In this document: positions 17,322 through 26,137 of the stretch, piece by piece
How positions within the stretch are numbered: position 1 is the stretch's first letter
Layout: each line of letters starts with the position of its first letter
Source of the DNA: Leptospira yanagawae serovar Saopaulo str. Sao Paulo = ATCC 700523
GTDB lineage: Bacteria > Spirochaetota > Leptospiria > Leptospirales > Leptospiraceae
Assembly (NCBI RefSeq): GCF_000332475.2
Contig: NZ_AOGX02000015.1
Span: forward strand, 434,001-498,000
DNA: 64,000 bases
Reading direction: 5' to 3'
Program-made: the position numbers and the translations under genes
The notes under the pieces: model-generated
What the model saw: only the letters and a program-made list of their open reading frames with translations
Database searches by the model: none
Told to the model about the DNA's origin: nothing

Positions 17322-19514
17322 TCACTTTTTTTTAAGAGAAGTATCTTCCTTTTTAAAGTCTTTTAATTTTAAAAATACTTTGATTTCTTCAAAATCGATT
17401 CGATCCAAACTGACTGTTACAGGATCTCCAATAAAAAAGATTTTTGAATACTTTTTGGAATAAAAAGAAAAATCATTTTTAATCAATACTTCAAACTCAT
17501 CCGTAAACTCAGATTTATCAAGAACTCCCTCTAAGTTTGAAATATCAAGTTCCACAAAAATTTGAGAAGGGCGAATTCCGACGATAAACCCTTTAAATTC
17601 TTTGATGCCAGTTGATTCTAAATAACGAAAGGATTTGATTTTTACAATATCTCTCTCGGCATCCGCGGCCCTTCTTTCTTCTTCGGAACAGTGTAATCCC
17701 ATGACAGCTATTTCATTTTCAGAATAAACTTTTTCCGATTCTAATAAGGTAGCTTGTAATACTCTATGGACCACTAAATCCGGATAACGCCTGATTGGTG
17801 AAGTAAAGTGACAATAGTCTTTAAAACCTAATCCCCAGTGGCCGAGTGGGTCAGCACCATAATAAGCCTGCATGAAACTACGTAGGAGTAAATAATTGAA
17901 TATTTTACCCACAGAATTGTCTTGGATTTCTTTTACGGCCTTCATGATTTCAGGATAACTTGTATCATGGATTTGTACATTGTAACCGTTCAATTGAAGG
18001 AAGTGATTGAGAGTTTCTAATTTCTCCTCATCCATTGGTTCGTGGATTCGGTGAAGGGTTGGAATCTTTTTTTTGCGAAGGAATTCATCAACTTTCAAAT
18101 TTGCAGACAACATCAATTCTTCAATGAGTATATGACTGGTAAGACGTTCTCGATTTTCGATTCCAATTGGTTCTTTACGTTCATTCCATGTAATGGTTGT
18201 TTCTCGTAAGTTTAAATCGATACGACCTGTTTTCATCCTATGTTTACGTAGGGCATCGGTGAATAGTGAAACTTGGTACATCCAATTATTTGGATCTTGT
18301 GCCTTTATTTCTTCTTCTGCCATTTCATAGGTATAACGTTTTTTTACTTTGATGATGGATTTGTAGAATTTAGCATTATAAATTTCACCTGTTTTGCTTG
18401 CTTCCAACTCGACCGTAAACGCCAATCGATTTGTATTTGCTACAAGACTACACAGGTCTTCCGAAAGTATTGGTGGTAACATTGGAACGACACGGTTTGC
18501 TAAGTATACCGAAGTTGCTCGTTCATAAGCTTCTTTGTCTAATGCGGAACCTTTTTCCACGTAATAAGATACATCTGCAATGTGGATCCAAACTCGGAGT
18601 CGATTTCCTTCGTCCACAAAACTAATGGCATCATCAAAATCTTTTGCCGTAATTCCATCAATTGTTACTGCGTATAATTCGCGTAGGTCAGTTCTATTAT
18701 TCCAATCAGATACAGTTTTTTCAGATACTTCTTCAGGGAAATCTAACGGAATAAAATCAGGATGTACCGGATCATAATTATATTTCATAAGGATCCGTTG
18801 TAAGTCGCCATCCTCTTTTGTGTCCGATTCAAATCGAATGAAACTAACATCATATAAATTGTCTTGAGGCTCCGCACCTTCTTTCAATTTTACGATGAGC
18901 ACATCGTCGATATTGATTGCATCAAAACTATCTTTTAAAATGGATTTAACGTGAAGGACTCCTTCTTTCCCATCACCCAACATATCTAAAAAATTTCCAA
19001 AAACAAATTTGTTTGTTTTTTCTTTGACTCGCATTCGATAAAGGATACGGCCTCGTTTGAGGACCTTTGTCACTTCAGCTTCTAAACGATCTTTTTTCCC
19101 GATTCCTAATGGAATCACTTCTACTTTGTCTCCACTGATTGCAGTATTTGTAAGTGGACCTGGAACAAAAATTTCATTTTTAGAAGGTAAGGAAATGAAA
19201 CCGTCACCTCTTCTGGAAATCGAAATTCTACCAGTTAGGCGAAAGGGACTAGCAACTGTTAGGTATTTTTTGTTTGGAATCAATAATCCTTCGATTTCAA
19301 GTAAATTACAAAGTTGGTCTATCAGAAATTCGATTTCTTTCCTTGGTACTTTTTCTTTACGTTTAAAGGATTTTACTTTTTTAGATTTTGGGTCGGGTCG
19401 TTTGAATTCACTCGATTCAGTGAATTTTTTTTTGATCTCTTGTCTTGTGATATCTTTCCCAGCTTTTTGGTCTAGATATTCGATAATTTTTCTTTGTATT
19501 TTATAGGTATCCAT
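17322..19514 (-). CDS. rnr: ribonuclease R (RNB-family 3'-5' exoribonuclease)
   Basis: RNase R degrades structured RNA and acts in RNA quality control. The protein has 730 residues. An N-terminal winged-helix-like region is followed by cold-shock domains (RGDGFISLPSKNEIFVPG), the RNB core with the metal-binding VTIDGITAKDFDDAIS and the family motif HFTSPIRRYPDLVVHR, and a C-terminal S1 domain (FKGFIVGIRPSQIFVELD). It is the last gene of hslO-tsaE-tsaB-rnr, four bases after tsaB. The 3' end faces the phosphodiesterase-like gene with a 20-base gap. Confidence 0.95.
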   Translation of the reverse strand: MDTYKIQRKIIEYLDQKAGKDITRQEIKKKFTESSEFKRPDPKSKKVKSFKRKEKVPRKEIEFLIDQLCNLLEIEGLLIPNKKYLTVASPFRLTGRISISRRGDGFISLPSKNEIFVPGPLTNTAISGDKVEVIPLGIGKKDRLEAEVTKVLKRGRILYRMRVKEKTNKFVFGNFLDMLGDGKEGVLHVKSILKDSFDAINIDDVLIVKLKEGAEPQDNLYDVSFIRFESDTKEDGDLQRILMKYNYDPVHPDFIPLDFPEEVSEKTVSDWNNRTDLRELYAVTIDGITAKDFDDAISFVDEGNRLRVWIHIADVSYYVEKGSALDKEAYERATSVYLANRVVPMLPPILSEDLCSLVANTNRLAFTVELEASKTGEIYNAKFYKSIIKVKKRYTYEMAEEEIKAQDPNNWMYQVSLFTDALRKHRMKTGRIDLNLRETTITWNERKEPIGIENRERLTSHILIEELMLSANLKVDEFLRKKKIPTLHRIHEPMDEEKLETLNHFLQLNGYNVQIHDTSYPEIMKAVKEIQDNSVGKIFNYLLLRSFMQAYYGADPLGHWGLGFKDYCHFTSPIRRYPDLVVHRVLQATLLESEKVYSENEIAVMGLHCSEEERRAADAERDIVKIKSFRYLESTGIKEFKGFIVGIRPSQIFVELDISNLEGVLDKSEFTDEFEVLIKNDFSFYSKKYSKIFFIGDPVTVSLDRIDFEEIKVFLKLKDFKKEDTSLKKK

Positions 19515-19518
19515 AATT

Positions 19519-20214
19519 TCATTTTTGATCTACATAGGTCCCACGAATGTAATTGGGTAGGAGAGATAAATAGTCGTAATCTTTTAGATCGATTTGTTTG
19601 ATTTGTTCCAAACTATACTGCAGTATAGACGATAAATTTAAGTTTGTCGCTTCAATTTTTATCGCATCTTTTGGATAAAAATTGGGAAAAGTTCCAGTGT
19701 AGTACCAATTGTTAGGTGTCTTACCAATTACTTCAAGTGATTGGATGATTTCGGTAGGCGTTTGGTCTTTAGTTTCTGAAAAATTGACACCATTCATAAA
19801 TTTTGTGTAGTACTTTCCCTGTTTACCATCCAAACAAATGAGTGAAGTTTTTTCTAATTGTCTTTTGGAATCAACATTACTAGGATTCTCATTTTCCATG
19901 CCAATTAAATATAAGTGGGCGCTATCGAAACCGACCACTGGAATGCTCCATAACTGACTTAAATCACGTGCTGTAGTTACTGTTATGCGAATTCCTGTGA
20001 ATGAACCCGGACCATTTGGTACAACAATACAATCGGGTTTCTTTATATTAGAAGTTTGGAGAGCCGTTTGGATCATAGAGACCAAACGATAGGAAGCCTC
20101 TTTAGGTGAAGATTCTATTAAATTGTTATTTAAATGGACAGCTTTGGTTTCATCTAGGAAAGCCGTAAGTACATGAATCCAATCTTGGGTTGTATCAAAG
20201 TAAAGAAGATTCAC
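19519..20214 (-). CDS. tsaB: tRNA threonylcarbamoyladenosine biosynthesis protein TsaB
   Basis: TsaB is a catalytically inactive ASKHA-fold partner of TsaD in the t6A complex. The protein has ~231 residues. The start LLYFDTTQDW matches the family's I-D-T-S position, and the hallmark PNGPGSFTGIRITVTTAR is intact. Start GTG 20214 is preferred: it overlaps the tsaE stop in GTGA (20211-20214) and has AGAGGAAG just upstream. A frame start at 20235 would lie inside tsaE. Coupling with tsaE agrees with the two proteins acting in one complex. Confidence 0.92.
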   Translation of the reverse strand: MNLLYFDTTQDWIHVLTAFLDETKAVHLNNNLIESSPKEASYRLVSMIQTALQTSNIKKPDCIVVPNGPGSFTGIRITVTTARDLSQLWSIPVVGFDSAHLYLIGMENENPSNVDSKRQLEKTSLICLDGKQGKYYTKFMNGVNFSETKDQTPTEIIQSLEVIGKTPNNWYYTGTFPNFYPKDAIKIEATNLNLSSILQYSLEQIKQIDLKDYDYLSLLPNYIRGTYVDQK

Positions 20215-20669
20215 GAAACTTCCTCTTCCGACCATTCGATTGTGTAGGTACGATTTTCAAAATTGTTTGAAGCAATTGTGATATAAATTCGATTTTCTTT
20301 TGGGAGAATGGATTCTGCTTTTTGCCACCATTCAATGGCTGAGACATCCTCTTTTCCCCAGATTTCCTCAAATCCCAGATTTTCCATCTCTTCCAATGAA
20401 TGGATTCGGTATAGATCAAAATGCACCAAACTAAACTTATGCGAATCATATACATTGTATAAAGAAAAGGTAGGCGAATTGATGGAACTGTTTGTACCAT
20501 ATCGAGAAAACCATTCTCGGATAAAAGTTGTTTTACCGGCACCCATTTCACCAGTAAAAAGGAGAATGGGTTTTTTGTTTAAAGAAAGGTAAGATGTGAC
20601 AATAGAATCCAAACTGGAGAAAACTGGTTGTAATTCTGTTTCCCTCAGTGAGAGAAAATTTGCCTTCAT
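20211..20669 (-). CDS. tsaE: tRNA threonylcarbamoyladenosine biosynthesis ATPase TsaE
   Basis: TsaE is the small P-loop ATPase that resets the TsaB-TsaD complex during t6A synthesis. The protein has 152 residues. Walker A is TGEMGAGKTTFIREW near residue 40, followed by the family blocks SPTFSLYNVY, HFDLYRI and FEEIWGKEDVSAIEWWQKAE, the last containing the conserved E-W. Its ATG overlaps the hslO stop (20666-20669), and its stop overlaps the tsaB GTG. These overlaps predict coordinated translation. Confidence 0.95.
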   Translation of the reverse strand: MKANFLSLRETELQPVFSSLDSIVTSYLSLNKKPILLFTGEMGAGKTTFIREWFSRYGTNSSINSPTFSLYNVYDSHKFSLVHFDLYRIHSLEEMENLGFEEIWGKEDVSAIEWWQKAESILPKENRIYITIASNNFENRTYTIEWSEEEVS

Positions 20670-21520
20670 TGTTTAAAAAATTTCTCCACATCGAAGGAAT
20701 CAAATTGGTAAGCAGTACGACAAAATTCGCATGTGATTTCGATTTTACCCATCTCATCAATGATAGAATTAGCTTCTTGTTCCCCCAGTGATGCGATGAT
20801 GTCCGCAACTTTGTGTCTCGAACAATCGCAAAGAAACTCAGGAGATTCTTTGCTTAAAACTTCCAAAGAAGAACCAATTTCTTTTTCGAGGGCTAACAAA
20901 ATCTCATCAATATTTAAACTCCAGAAAGATTCTTTTGTTATGAGTGAATTGATTTTGGATCTTAAAAAAACAAAACTCTCTTCCGTTGCATCTGGTAATG
21001 CTTCAAAGAAAATTCCTTTCGCTGAAAAATCATTGCCTGGAAAATCAAATGGTATCACATCCATTCCAACTATCGCTTTGATTTGTTCTGATTCCGTGAG
21101 GTATTTGATAAAATTTGCTTCGAAAGTATCTTCAATTAAATTGGTATAAGACTGGTATGTATCAGATTCATAATCCCAACGGATTACTTTCATAATCCCT
21201 TGTCCAAGGATGAATTCATTTCGAATGTCTCCATCTTCATGACCTGCCGAATAGGCAACCGATTTCATTTTTCCATATCGATCACTGTAAGCTAATGCTT
21301 GTTTATTGGATTCATCCTTCCATTGGATGCTGACTTTTTGTTGGTTCTTTGTCATTTCCGCGAGGAAAAGTGCACCCATCATCGTTTTGGATAAAAAAAC
21401 AGACATTTCCTTGTTCAAGGAGTGGAGGAACATAGGTTCCTTGGCGGTTTCAGTAAGATTCACAATGGTAAATCGATAGTGATGAGTGTTTGAGATTCCT
21501 AAAATAACTTGGTCAGACAT
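20666..21520 (-). CDS. hslO: 33 kDa redox-regulated chaperonin Hsp33
   Basis: Hsp33 is a holdase chaperone switched on by oxidation. It has 284 residues from ATG 21520, the family's usual length, starting MSDQVILGISNTHHYRF. The four zinc-binding cysteines are C231 and C233 (CDC) and C264 and C267 (CEFC), so the redox switch is intact. The frame is open a further 36 codons upstream, but that would exceed the family length and run into the start of the divergent GH42 gene. It is the first gene of the hslO-tsaE-tsaB-rnr operon. Confidence 0.95.
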   Translation of the reverse strand: MSDQVILGISNTHHYRFTIVNLTETAKEPMFLHSLNKEMSVFLSKTMMGALFLAEMTKNQQKVSIQWKDESNKQALAYSDRYGKMKSVAYSAGHEDGDIRNEFILGQGIMKVIRWDYESDTYQSYTNLIEDTFEANFIKYLTESEQIKAIVGMDVIPFDFPGNDFSAKGIFFEALPDATEESFVFLRSKINSLITKESFWSLNIDEILLALEKEIGSSLEVLSKESPEFLCDCSRHKVADIIASLGEQEANSIIDEMGKIEITCEFCRTAYQFDSFDVEKFFKQ

Positions 21521-21595
21521 TATTTGATTGAAAGAGGTGTTTTCTGATTCAGTCTGTGTCACAAGATAGATTCGGCAATCGCAAAAAGGAAAAAT

Positions 21596-23578
21596 ATGAT
21601 CTTTGGAGCCTGTTATTACCCAGAACAATGGAACCCTAAGGACTGGGATGAAGACCTTAAAATCATGAAAGATATGGGTCTTTCTTCGGTTCGCTTAGCA
21701 GAATTTGCATGGGGACTGATGGAACCAAAAGAAGGGAAATTTGATTTCTCCCTTTTTGATGCAGTTTTAGAGAAAGTGCAAAAGCATGGGATGACAGCGA
21801 TCCTAGGCACTCCTACCGCCACCTTTCCTCCTTGGTTGTACCAAAAATTTCCTGAAATTGTTCAGGTTTCAAAAGGTGGAATCATACGAGGGATCGGAAC
21901 AAGGCGACAGGCTTGTTTTTCATCGCCTGCTTATAAAAAAGCGACTGAACGCATCGTTACGGCCATGGCAAAACACTTTGGAAACCACCCTGCCGTTGTC
22001 GGTTGGCAAATCGACAATGAGCCAGGCCATGAAGGTTCCGATGTAGACTATTCAACACTAGCAGAAAAAAATTTTAGAGTTTGGTTAAAACAAAAATACA
22101 AAACTCTCGATTCGCTTAACAAACGTTGGGGGAATATTTTTTGGGGTGTGATTTATTCAGATTGGAATCAAATTCCTTTACCAGGGGCACATGTAGCCAG
22201 TAATTTTAACCCGGCCATGATTCAAGATTATTACCGCTTCCAATCGGATGAATTGGTTTCCTACATTCATTTCCAAGCCGAGATCATAAGGAAGTATAGT
22301 AAAGGAAAACCTCTCACTACAAATTTATATCCATCTCCATTTTTACCCGTAACGGATATGTATGAAATGTTCAAAAAATTGGACTACGTCTCTTGGGATA
22401 ATTATCCTGTTTGGGGGAACCAACAAGAACCTTATCCACACCCACTTGTCACAGCCACCCAACAATACTCTCGTGGTTTAAAAGACAAACCATACACTGT
22501 GATGGAACAATTTTCAGGTGTCCAAGGTCACGATACCTTAGGTTACCTACCACCACCTGGACAAATTGGGCTATGGTTGACCCAAGCCATTGTCAATGGT
22601 GCCAACCAAATTTATTTTTTTCGGTATCGAACCGCTAGGTTTGGGCAAGAACAACTTTGTTATGGAATTCTCGACCATGGCAAAAGGAAAACTTCCAAAT
22701 ACTATGAATTAAAAAAAACGATCGAAGACATTAAAGAGTTTGCTGAGGATATAGCCGATTCGCCTTATCCTGCAGAGGTGGCGATCCTTCACGATATCGA
22801 AAATTCGCGGAATTACAAACACCAACCGTTGAGTGATGGACTTCGGTTTGCCCCAGTTCCTTTTGCGGAAGTTGGGTATGACATTGAACTTGCGACATGG
22901 TTTGCAGGGACCAATGTTTTAAATGTAAACGCTCACTCTTTGCCTATTCATGCAGAAACTGACCTTTCGAAATACAAAGTTCTTTCCGTGCCATTGTATA
23001 CAATGTTTGCACAAGATACCGTAGAAAGATTAAAAACATACGTTGAAAATGGTGGAACATTGGTTCTTGGGTACAGGTCTGGGATCAAAGACAAAGACCA
23101 CTGGATGGTTGAAGAACCAGTGCCAGGCGTTTTTTCTAAAATGGCAGGAGTGGAAGTGTTCCAATTTGAAGCACCTGCAACGGATAAGGTGGGGATTCGA
23201 ATGGGATTTTGGCCTCTCAAAGGTTCTAAATTTTGTGAAATCCTAGAACCGACGACTGCGAAAGTAATCGCCCGATACCGCGATAAAAAGAAATTCTATT
23301 CTGGAAAACCGGTAATCACAGTAAATTCGTTTGGTAAGGGAAAGGTCTATTACGTAGGTACCTCGCTCACTCCAGAAAGTTTTGTTTTGTTTTATCGCAA
23401 AGTTTTAAAAGGAGCAAGGGTGGATTTTAGGTTTCTCGGATCTACCATTGAAAGGCATACCCGAGAAGGAAAACGTTATAATTATGAGATCACGATGAAC
23501 CATTCCAATCGATATAAATTGGCTGGATTCTCAATTTTAAAACCGTTTGGATATAAAATCAAACGGATTCAAAAATGA
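21596..23578 (+). CDS. glycoside hydrolase family 42 beta-galactosidase
   Basis: This 660-residue protein of the GH42 type hydrolyses beta-galactosides by a retaining mechanism. The family start is GACYYPEQWNPKDWDEDLKI. The acid/base Glu lies in GWQIDNEPGHEG, and the nucleophile Glu probably in YTVMEQFSGVQGH. A trimerisation-like domain (AILHDIENSRNY, LSKYKVLSVPLYTM) and a small C-terminal beta domain follow. No signal peptide is seen, so it is cytoplasmic. The gene is divergent from hslO with a 75-base gap and leads a run with the genes at 23600 and 24504. The natural sugar is not evident. Confidence 0.92.
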   Translation: MIFGACYYPEQWNPKDWDEDLKIMKDMGLSSVRLAEFAWGLMEPKEGKFDFSLFDAVLEKVQKHGMTAILGTPTATFPPWLYQKFPEIVQVSKGGIIRGIGTRRQACFSSPAYKKATERIVTAMAKHFGNHPAVVGWQIDNEPGHEGSDVDYSTLAEKNFRVWLKQKYKTLDSLNKRWGNIFWGVIYSDWNQIPLPGAHVASNFNPAMIQDYYRFQSDELVSYIHFQAEIIRKYSKGKPLTTNLYPSPFLPVTDMYEMFKKLDYVSWDNYPVWGNQQEPYPHPLVTATQQYSRGLKDKPYTVMEQFSGVQGHDTLGYLPPPGQIGLWLTQAIVNGANQIYFFRYRTARFGQEQLCYGILDHGKRKTSKYYELKKTIEDIKEFAEDIADSPYPAEVAILHDIENSRNYKHQPLSDGLRFAPVPFAEVGYDIELATWFAGTNVLNVNAHSLPIHAETDLSKYKVLSVPLYTMFAQDTVERLKTYVENGGTLVLGYRSGIKDKDHWMVEEPVPGVFSKMAGVEVFQFEAPATDKVGIRMGFWPLKGSKFCEILEPTTAKVIARYRDKKKFYSGKPVITVNSFGKGKVYYVGTSLTPESFVLFYRKVLKGARVDFRFLGSTIERHTREGKRYNYEITMNHSNRYKLAGFSILKPFGYKIKRIQK

Positions 23579-23599
23579 AACCTGATTTGAAATCAAAAA

Positions 23600-24493
23600 A
23601 TGAAAATACAAGATTATAGAACCATCAATCGAATTTTAGGAGATGTTTCTGACAAAAACAAAGCGGGGGAACTGTTTGTTGATAATTTACATTCCCCTTA
23701 CATTCAATTTTCAGAACGATTTACAATCAATGGAACTTCGATCACACAACCAGAGTTTGGTGATATAAAAGACTTTGTCCATACCGTAATCAAGTTATTA
23801 CCAGAAGCAGTTGAAGGGACAAGTTTGTTACCAGAACCAAGGCCAAAACGAGAAACAGGTAAATTGTTTTTTGTTAGGCCAATGATGTTTGGTCCCTTTC
23901 AATTTTTGTATGTGTTTTCTGTAGATATGTTGTATTTGGGTGGAGCCAAATCAGAAGAAATCAAACGTGCTGGTTCACAAAATATGACACCAACGATCAT
24001 CACTGATCGTTTGTATTTCCAAGTAAAAGTCATTCCCATAAAAACCCTAAAAGAAGAGGGAGAAAATGTCATCGATTTCGAAGCGAAACGTTTCCAAGGG
24101 GGAGAATTTCGCGTAGAGTCAGAGCGGGATGAAAACAAACCCATCCGAAAATTTTCCGAAATTTTTGATGAAATCGATTTTTCCGATACGGAGAGTAAAA
24201 TCAGAGAGGAATTGGGGATCACTTCAGAGATTTGGAAATTGGGCAGAATTTATAGTCCAATCGGAATTGATTATTTATCCTTATCGCTTCGGTTTTTGGA
24301 ACCAAGCCTTCCCAAAACCATCCATCATTTTAAAAAGTTTTACCAAATTCTAGAAAATACCAACCAAACGATTCCTGAAGAAACGTTAAGAATGTTTCAT
24401 GAATATCTTTCTTCTTTTGAAGTGGATAGGACGGTTTCCAAGTCTGGGAATATTTTATGGAAAGTACATCAGAAATTAACCGATAATGGATAA
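23600..24493 (+). CDS. hypothetical cytoplasmic protein
   Basis: This 297-residue protein has no signal peptide or transmembrane helix. The sequence has mixed strands and helices, for example KLFFVRPMMFGPFQFLYVFSVDMLYLGGA in two consecutive hydrophobic strands, then a long acidic middle (EEGENVIDFEAKRF, FDEIDFSDTESKI). No catalytic motif is recognised. It lies 21 bases after the GH42 gene and 10 bases before the inositol-phosphatase-like gene, so it is probably cotranscribed with both. Its function is unknown. Confidence 0.78.
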   Translation: MKIQDYRTINRILGDVSDKNKAGELFVDNLHSPYIQFSERFTINGTSITQPEFGDIKDFVHTVIKLLPEAVEGTSLLPEPRPKRETGKLFFVRPMMFGPFQFLYVFSVDMLYLGGAKSEEIKRAGSQNMTPTIITDRLYFQVKVIPIKTLKEEGENVIDFEAKRFQGGEFRVESERDENKPIRKFSEIFDEIDFSDTESKIREELGITSEIWKLGRIYSPIGIDYLSLSLRFLEPSLPKTIHHFKKFYQILENTNQTIPEETLRMFHEYLSSFEVDRTVSKSGNILWKVHQKLTDNG

Positions 24494-24503
24494 GTAAATC
24501 AAT

Positions 24504-25346
24504 ATGGGCATCTCCTCACCAACTATTAATTTTCCCGTCGATGAAACCATCAAACGCATCGAGTATGTCAAAGCCAATGCCATGGGTATCATCCATGAAG
24601 CTAAAAAAATCCAAAGAGAAGTGTCGGCCATTCGTTCTGATACAGATGCTGATGAAAAAGAAAGGATAGATGCCGCCGATGGTAAGTTAGGCGAAATACT
24701 CATTCGATTTTTGCAAAAATCTTTCCCGAAAGATGGAATTCTTTGTGAAGACAAACCTCCTATCGATGGAGGAGAATTCAAATGGGTACTTGATCCTGTT
24801 GATGGATCGATGAATTTTGTACGAGGTTTGCCGCTTTATGCCATTTCCTTTGGTTTGGAACATAGAGAAACTCCTGTCGGTGGGGTTGTCATTGTCCCAC
24901 CGCAAGAATCGGTGTACTCAGCTGTGATGGGGGAAGGGGCGTTCAAAAATGGGGAACAAATTGTAACCTCGAGAGTATCCGAACTCAATCGTGCCATCTT
25001 TTCGCCGAACCTTCCGACAAAACGTGCCCACATGATCCAAGAGATCATGGCTGACCTTTCCGGATTTTTGACCTATGCACGTTCCTTTCGGCGTACAGGA
25101 TCATTTGTATTGGATTCCTGTTTCATCGCAGAGGGTGTCATGGATGCGATTTGGGAAAAAACCGTAAAACATTGGGATGTTTCTGCCATTTCTGTGATTT
25201 TATCAGAGGCGGGTGGGAAATTGACTGACTTAAATGGAGTCCATTACTATACAGGACTTCCTGAGTTGGTAGCTTCCAATGGAGTTTTACACTCAGAAAT
25301 TTTAAAATTATTAAAGACAGTTCGTTCTACCGTCAGTCGAAATTGA
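24504..25346 (+). CDS. inositol monophosphatase family protein
   Basis: This 280-residue Mg-dependent, lithium-sensitive-type phosphatase has the three metal-site motifs of the family: GILCEDKPP (Glu ligand), WVLDPVDGSMNFVRGLP (D-P-x-D-G-x-x-N-F) and KHWDVSA (W-D). Possible substrates are inositol-1-phosphate, fructose bisphosphate, or PAP/PAPS; motifs do not separate these. The N-terminal ~35 residues form a helix before the catalytic core. It is the third gene of the GH42-led run and is followed by a hairpin with a T-tract at 25352. Confidence 0.92.
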   Translation: MGISSPTINFPVDETIKRIEYVKANAMGIIHEAKKIQREVSAIRSDTDADEKERIDAADGKLGEILIRFLQKSFPKDGILCEDKPPIDGGEFKWVLDPVDGSMNFVRGLPLYAISFGLEHRETPVGGVVIVPPQESVYSAVMGEGAFKNGEQIVTSRVSELNRAIFSPNLPTKRAHMIQEIMADLSGFLTYARSFRRTGSFVLDSCFIAEGVMDAIWEKTVKHWDVSAISVILSEAGGKLTDLNGVHYYTGLPELVASNGVLHSEILKLLKTVRSTVSRN

Positions 25347-25351
25347 TAGAG

Positions 25352-25379
25352 AGAATGATTAGAATCATTCTACTTTTTT
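25352..25379 (+). terminator. inverted repeat with T-tract, terminator or operator before sodB
   Basis: AGAATGATT (25352-25360) and AATCATTCT (25363-25371) are perfect inverted arms separated by AG. As RNA this gives a 7-bp stem and a 6-base loop, followed by AC and six T residues (25374-25379), which suits a terminator for the inositol-phosphatase gene. The palindrome also resembles the general look of Fur/PerR-type operators and lies ~80 bases upstream of the sodB start, so a regulatory role is possible. Confidence 0.6.
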
Positions 25380-25452
25380 AGTTTACGATTTGCTTTTGTG
25401 AATGAGACTAGAGACAAAATACAAATACACTTGAATCCATCAGGAGACCACA

Positions 25453-26025
25453 ATGGAACATAAACTCCCAGAACTACCTTATGCAAAGGATGCACTCGCT
25501 CCCCATATTTCTGCTGAAACATTAGAGTTTCACTATGGAAAACACCACCAAACTTACATTACAAATCTAAACAATCTCATCAAAGGGACTGAATTTGAAA
25601 GTGCAACTTTGGAAGACATCGTGAAAAAATCTTCTGGCGGTATTTTCAATAATGCAGCGCAAGTTTGGAACCACACTTTCTACTGGCATTCCCTTTCTCC
25701 AAATGGTGGAGGAGCACCAAAAGGTGCAGTAGCGGACCTCATCACAAAATCGTTTGGTTCGTTTGATGCATTCAAAGAAAAATTCACTCAATCAGCAGTA
25801 ACAAACTTTGGATCCGGTTGGACATGGCTTGTGAAAAAAGGTGACGGATTGGAAATCGTGAACACTAGTAATGCTGGAAGTCCTTTAAAAGACGGATTAC
25901 AAGCGCTACTTACAATTGATGTTTGGGAACACGCATACTACATAGATTTCCGCAATGCACGTCCAAAATACGTGGAAGCATTCTGGAATTTAGTAAATTG
26001 GGATTTCGCAAATAAAAATCTCTAA
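25453..26025 (+). CDS. sodB: superoxide dismutase, Fe type
   Basis: This cytoplasmic enzyme dismutates superoxide. It has 190 residues, the usual Fe-SOD length. Metal ligands are His27 ([12 protein letters not shown]), His74 ([11 protein letters not shown]), Asp156 and His160 ([11 protein letters not shown]). Gln70 in AAQVWNH is the outer-sphere residue typical of iron, not manganese, enzymes. A ribosome-binding site AGGAG stands before ATG 25453. The gene is monocistronic, with a hairpin on each side. Confidence 0.96.
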   Translation: MEHKLPELPYAKDALAPHISAETLEFHYGKHHQTYITNLNNLIKGTEFESATLEDIVKKSSGGIFNNAAQVWNHTFYWHSLSPNGGGAPKGAVADLITKSFGSFDAFKEKFTQSAVTNFGSGWTWLVKKGDGLEIVNTSNAGSPLKDGLQALLTIDVWEHAYYIDFRNARPKYVEAFWNLVNWDFANKNL

Positions 26026-26050
26026 AATCGGATTCTAATCTGAAACAAGA

Positions 26051-26086
26051 AAAGGCAGGTTCCGGAATCCGGCTCCTGCCTTTTTT
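26051..26086 (+). terminator. Rho-independent terminator of sodB
   Basis: AAAGGCAGG (26051-26059) pairs with CCTGCCTTT (26075-26083), with an inner TCCGG/CCGG-type hairpin between. The T-run continues to 26086. It lies about 25 bases after the sodB stop. Confidence 0.9.
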
Positions 26087-26137
26087 ATTTCTAAATTTGA
26101 TTCGAAATGAATCTTGGTAACAAACATTGAGTACACT

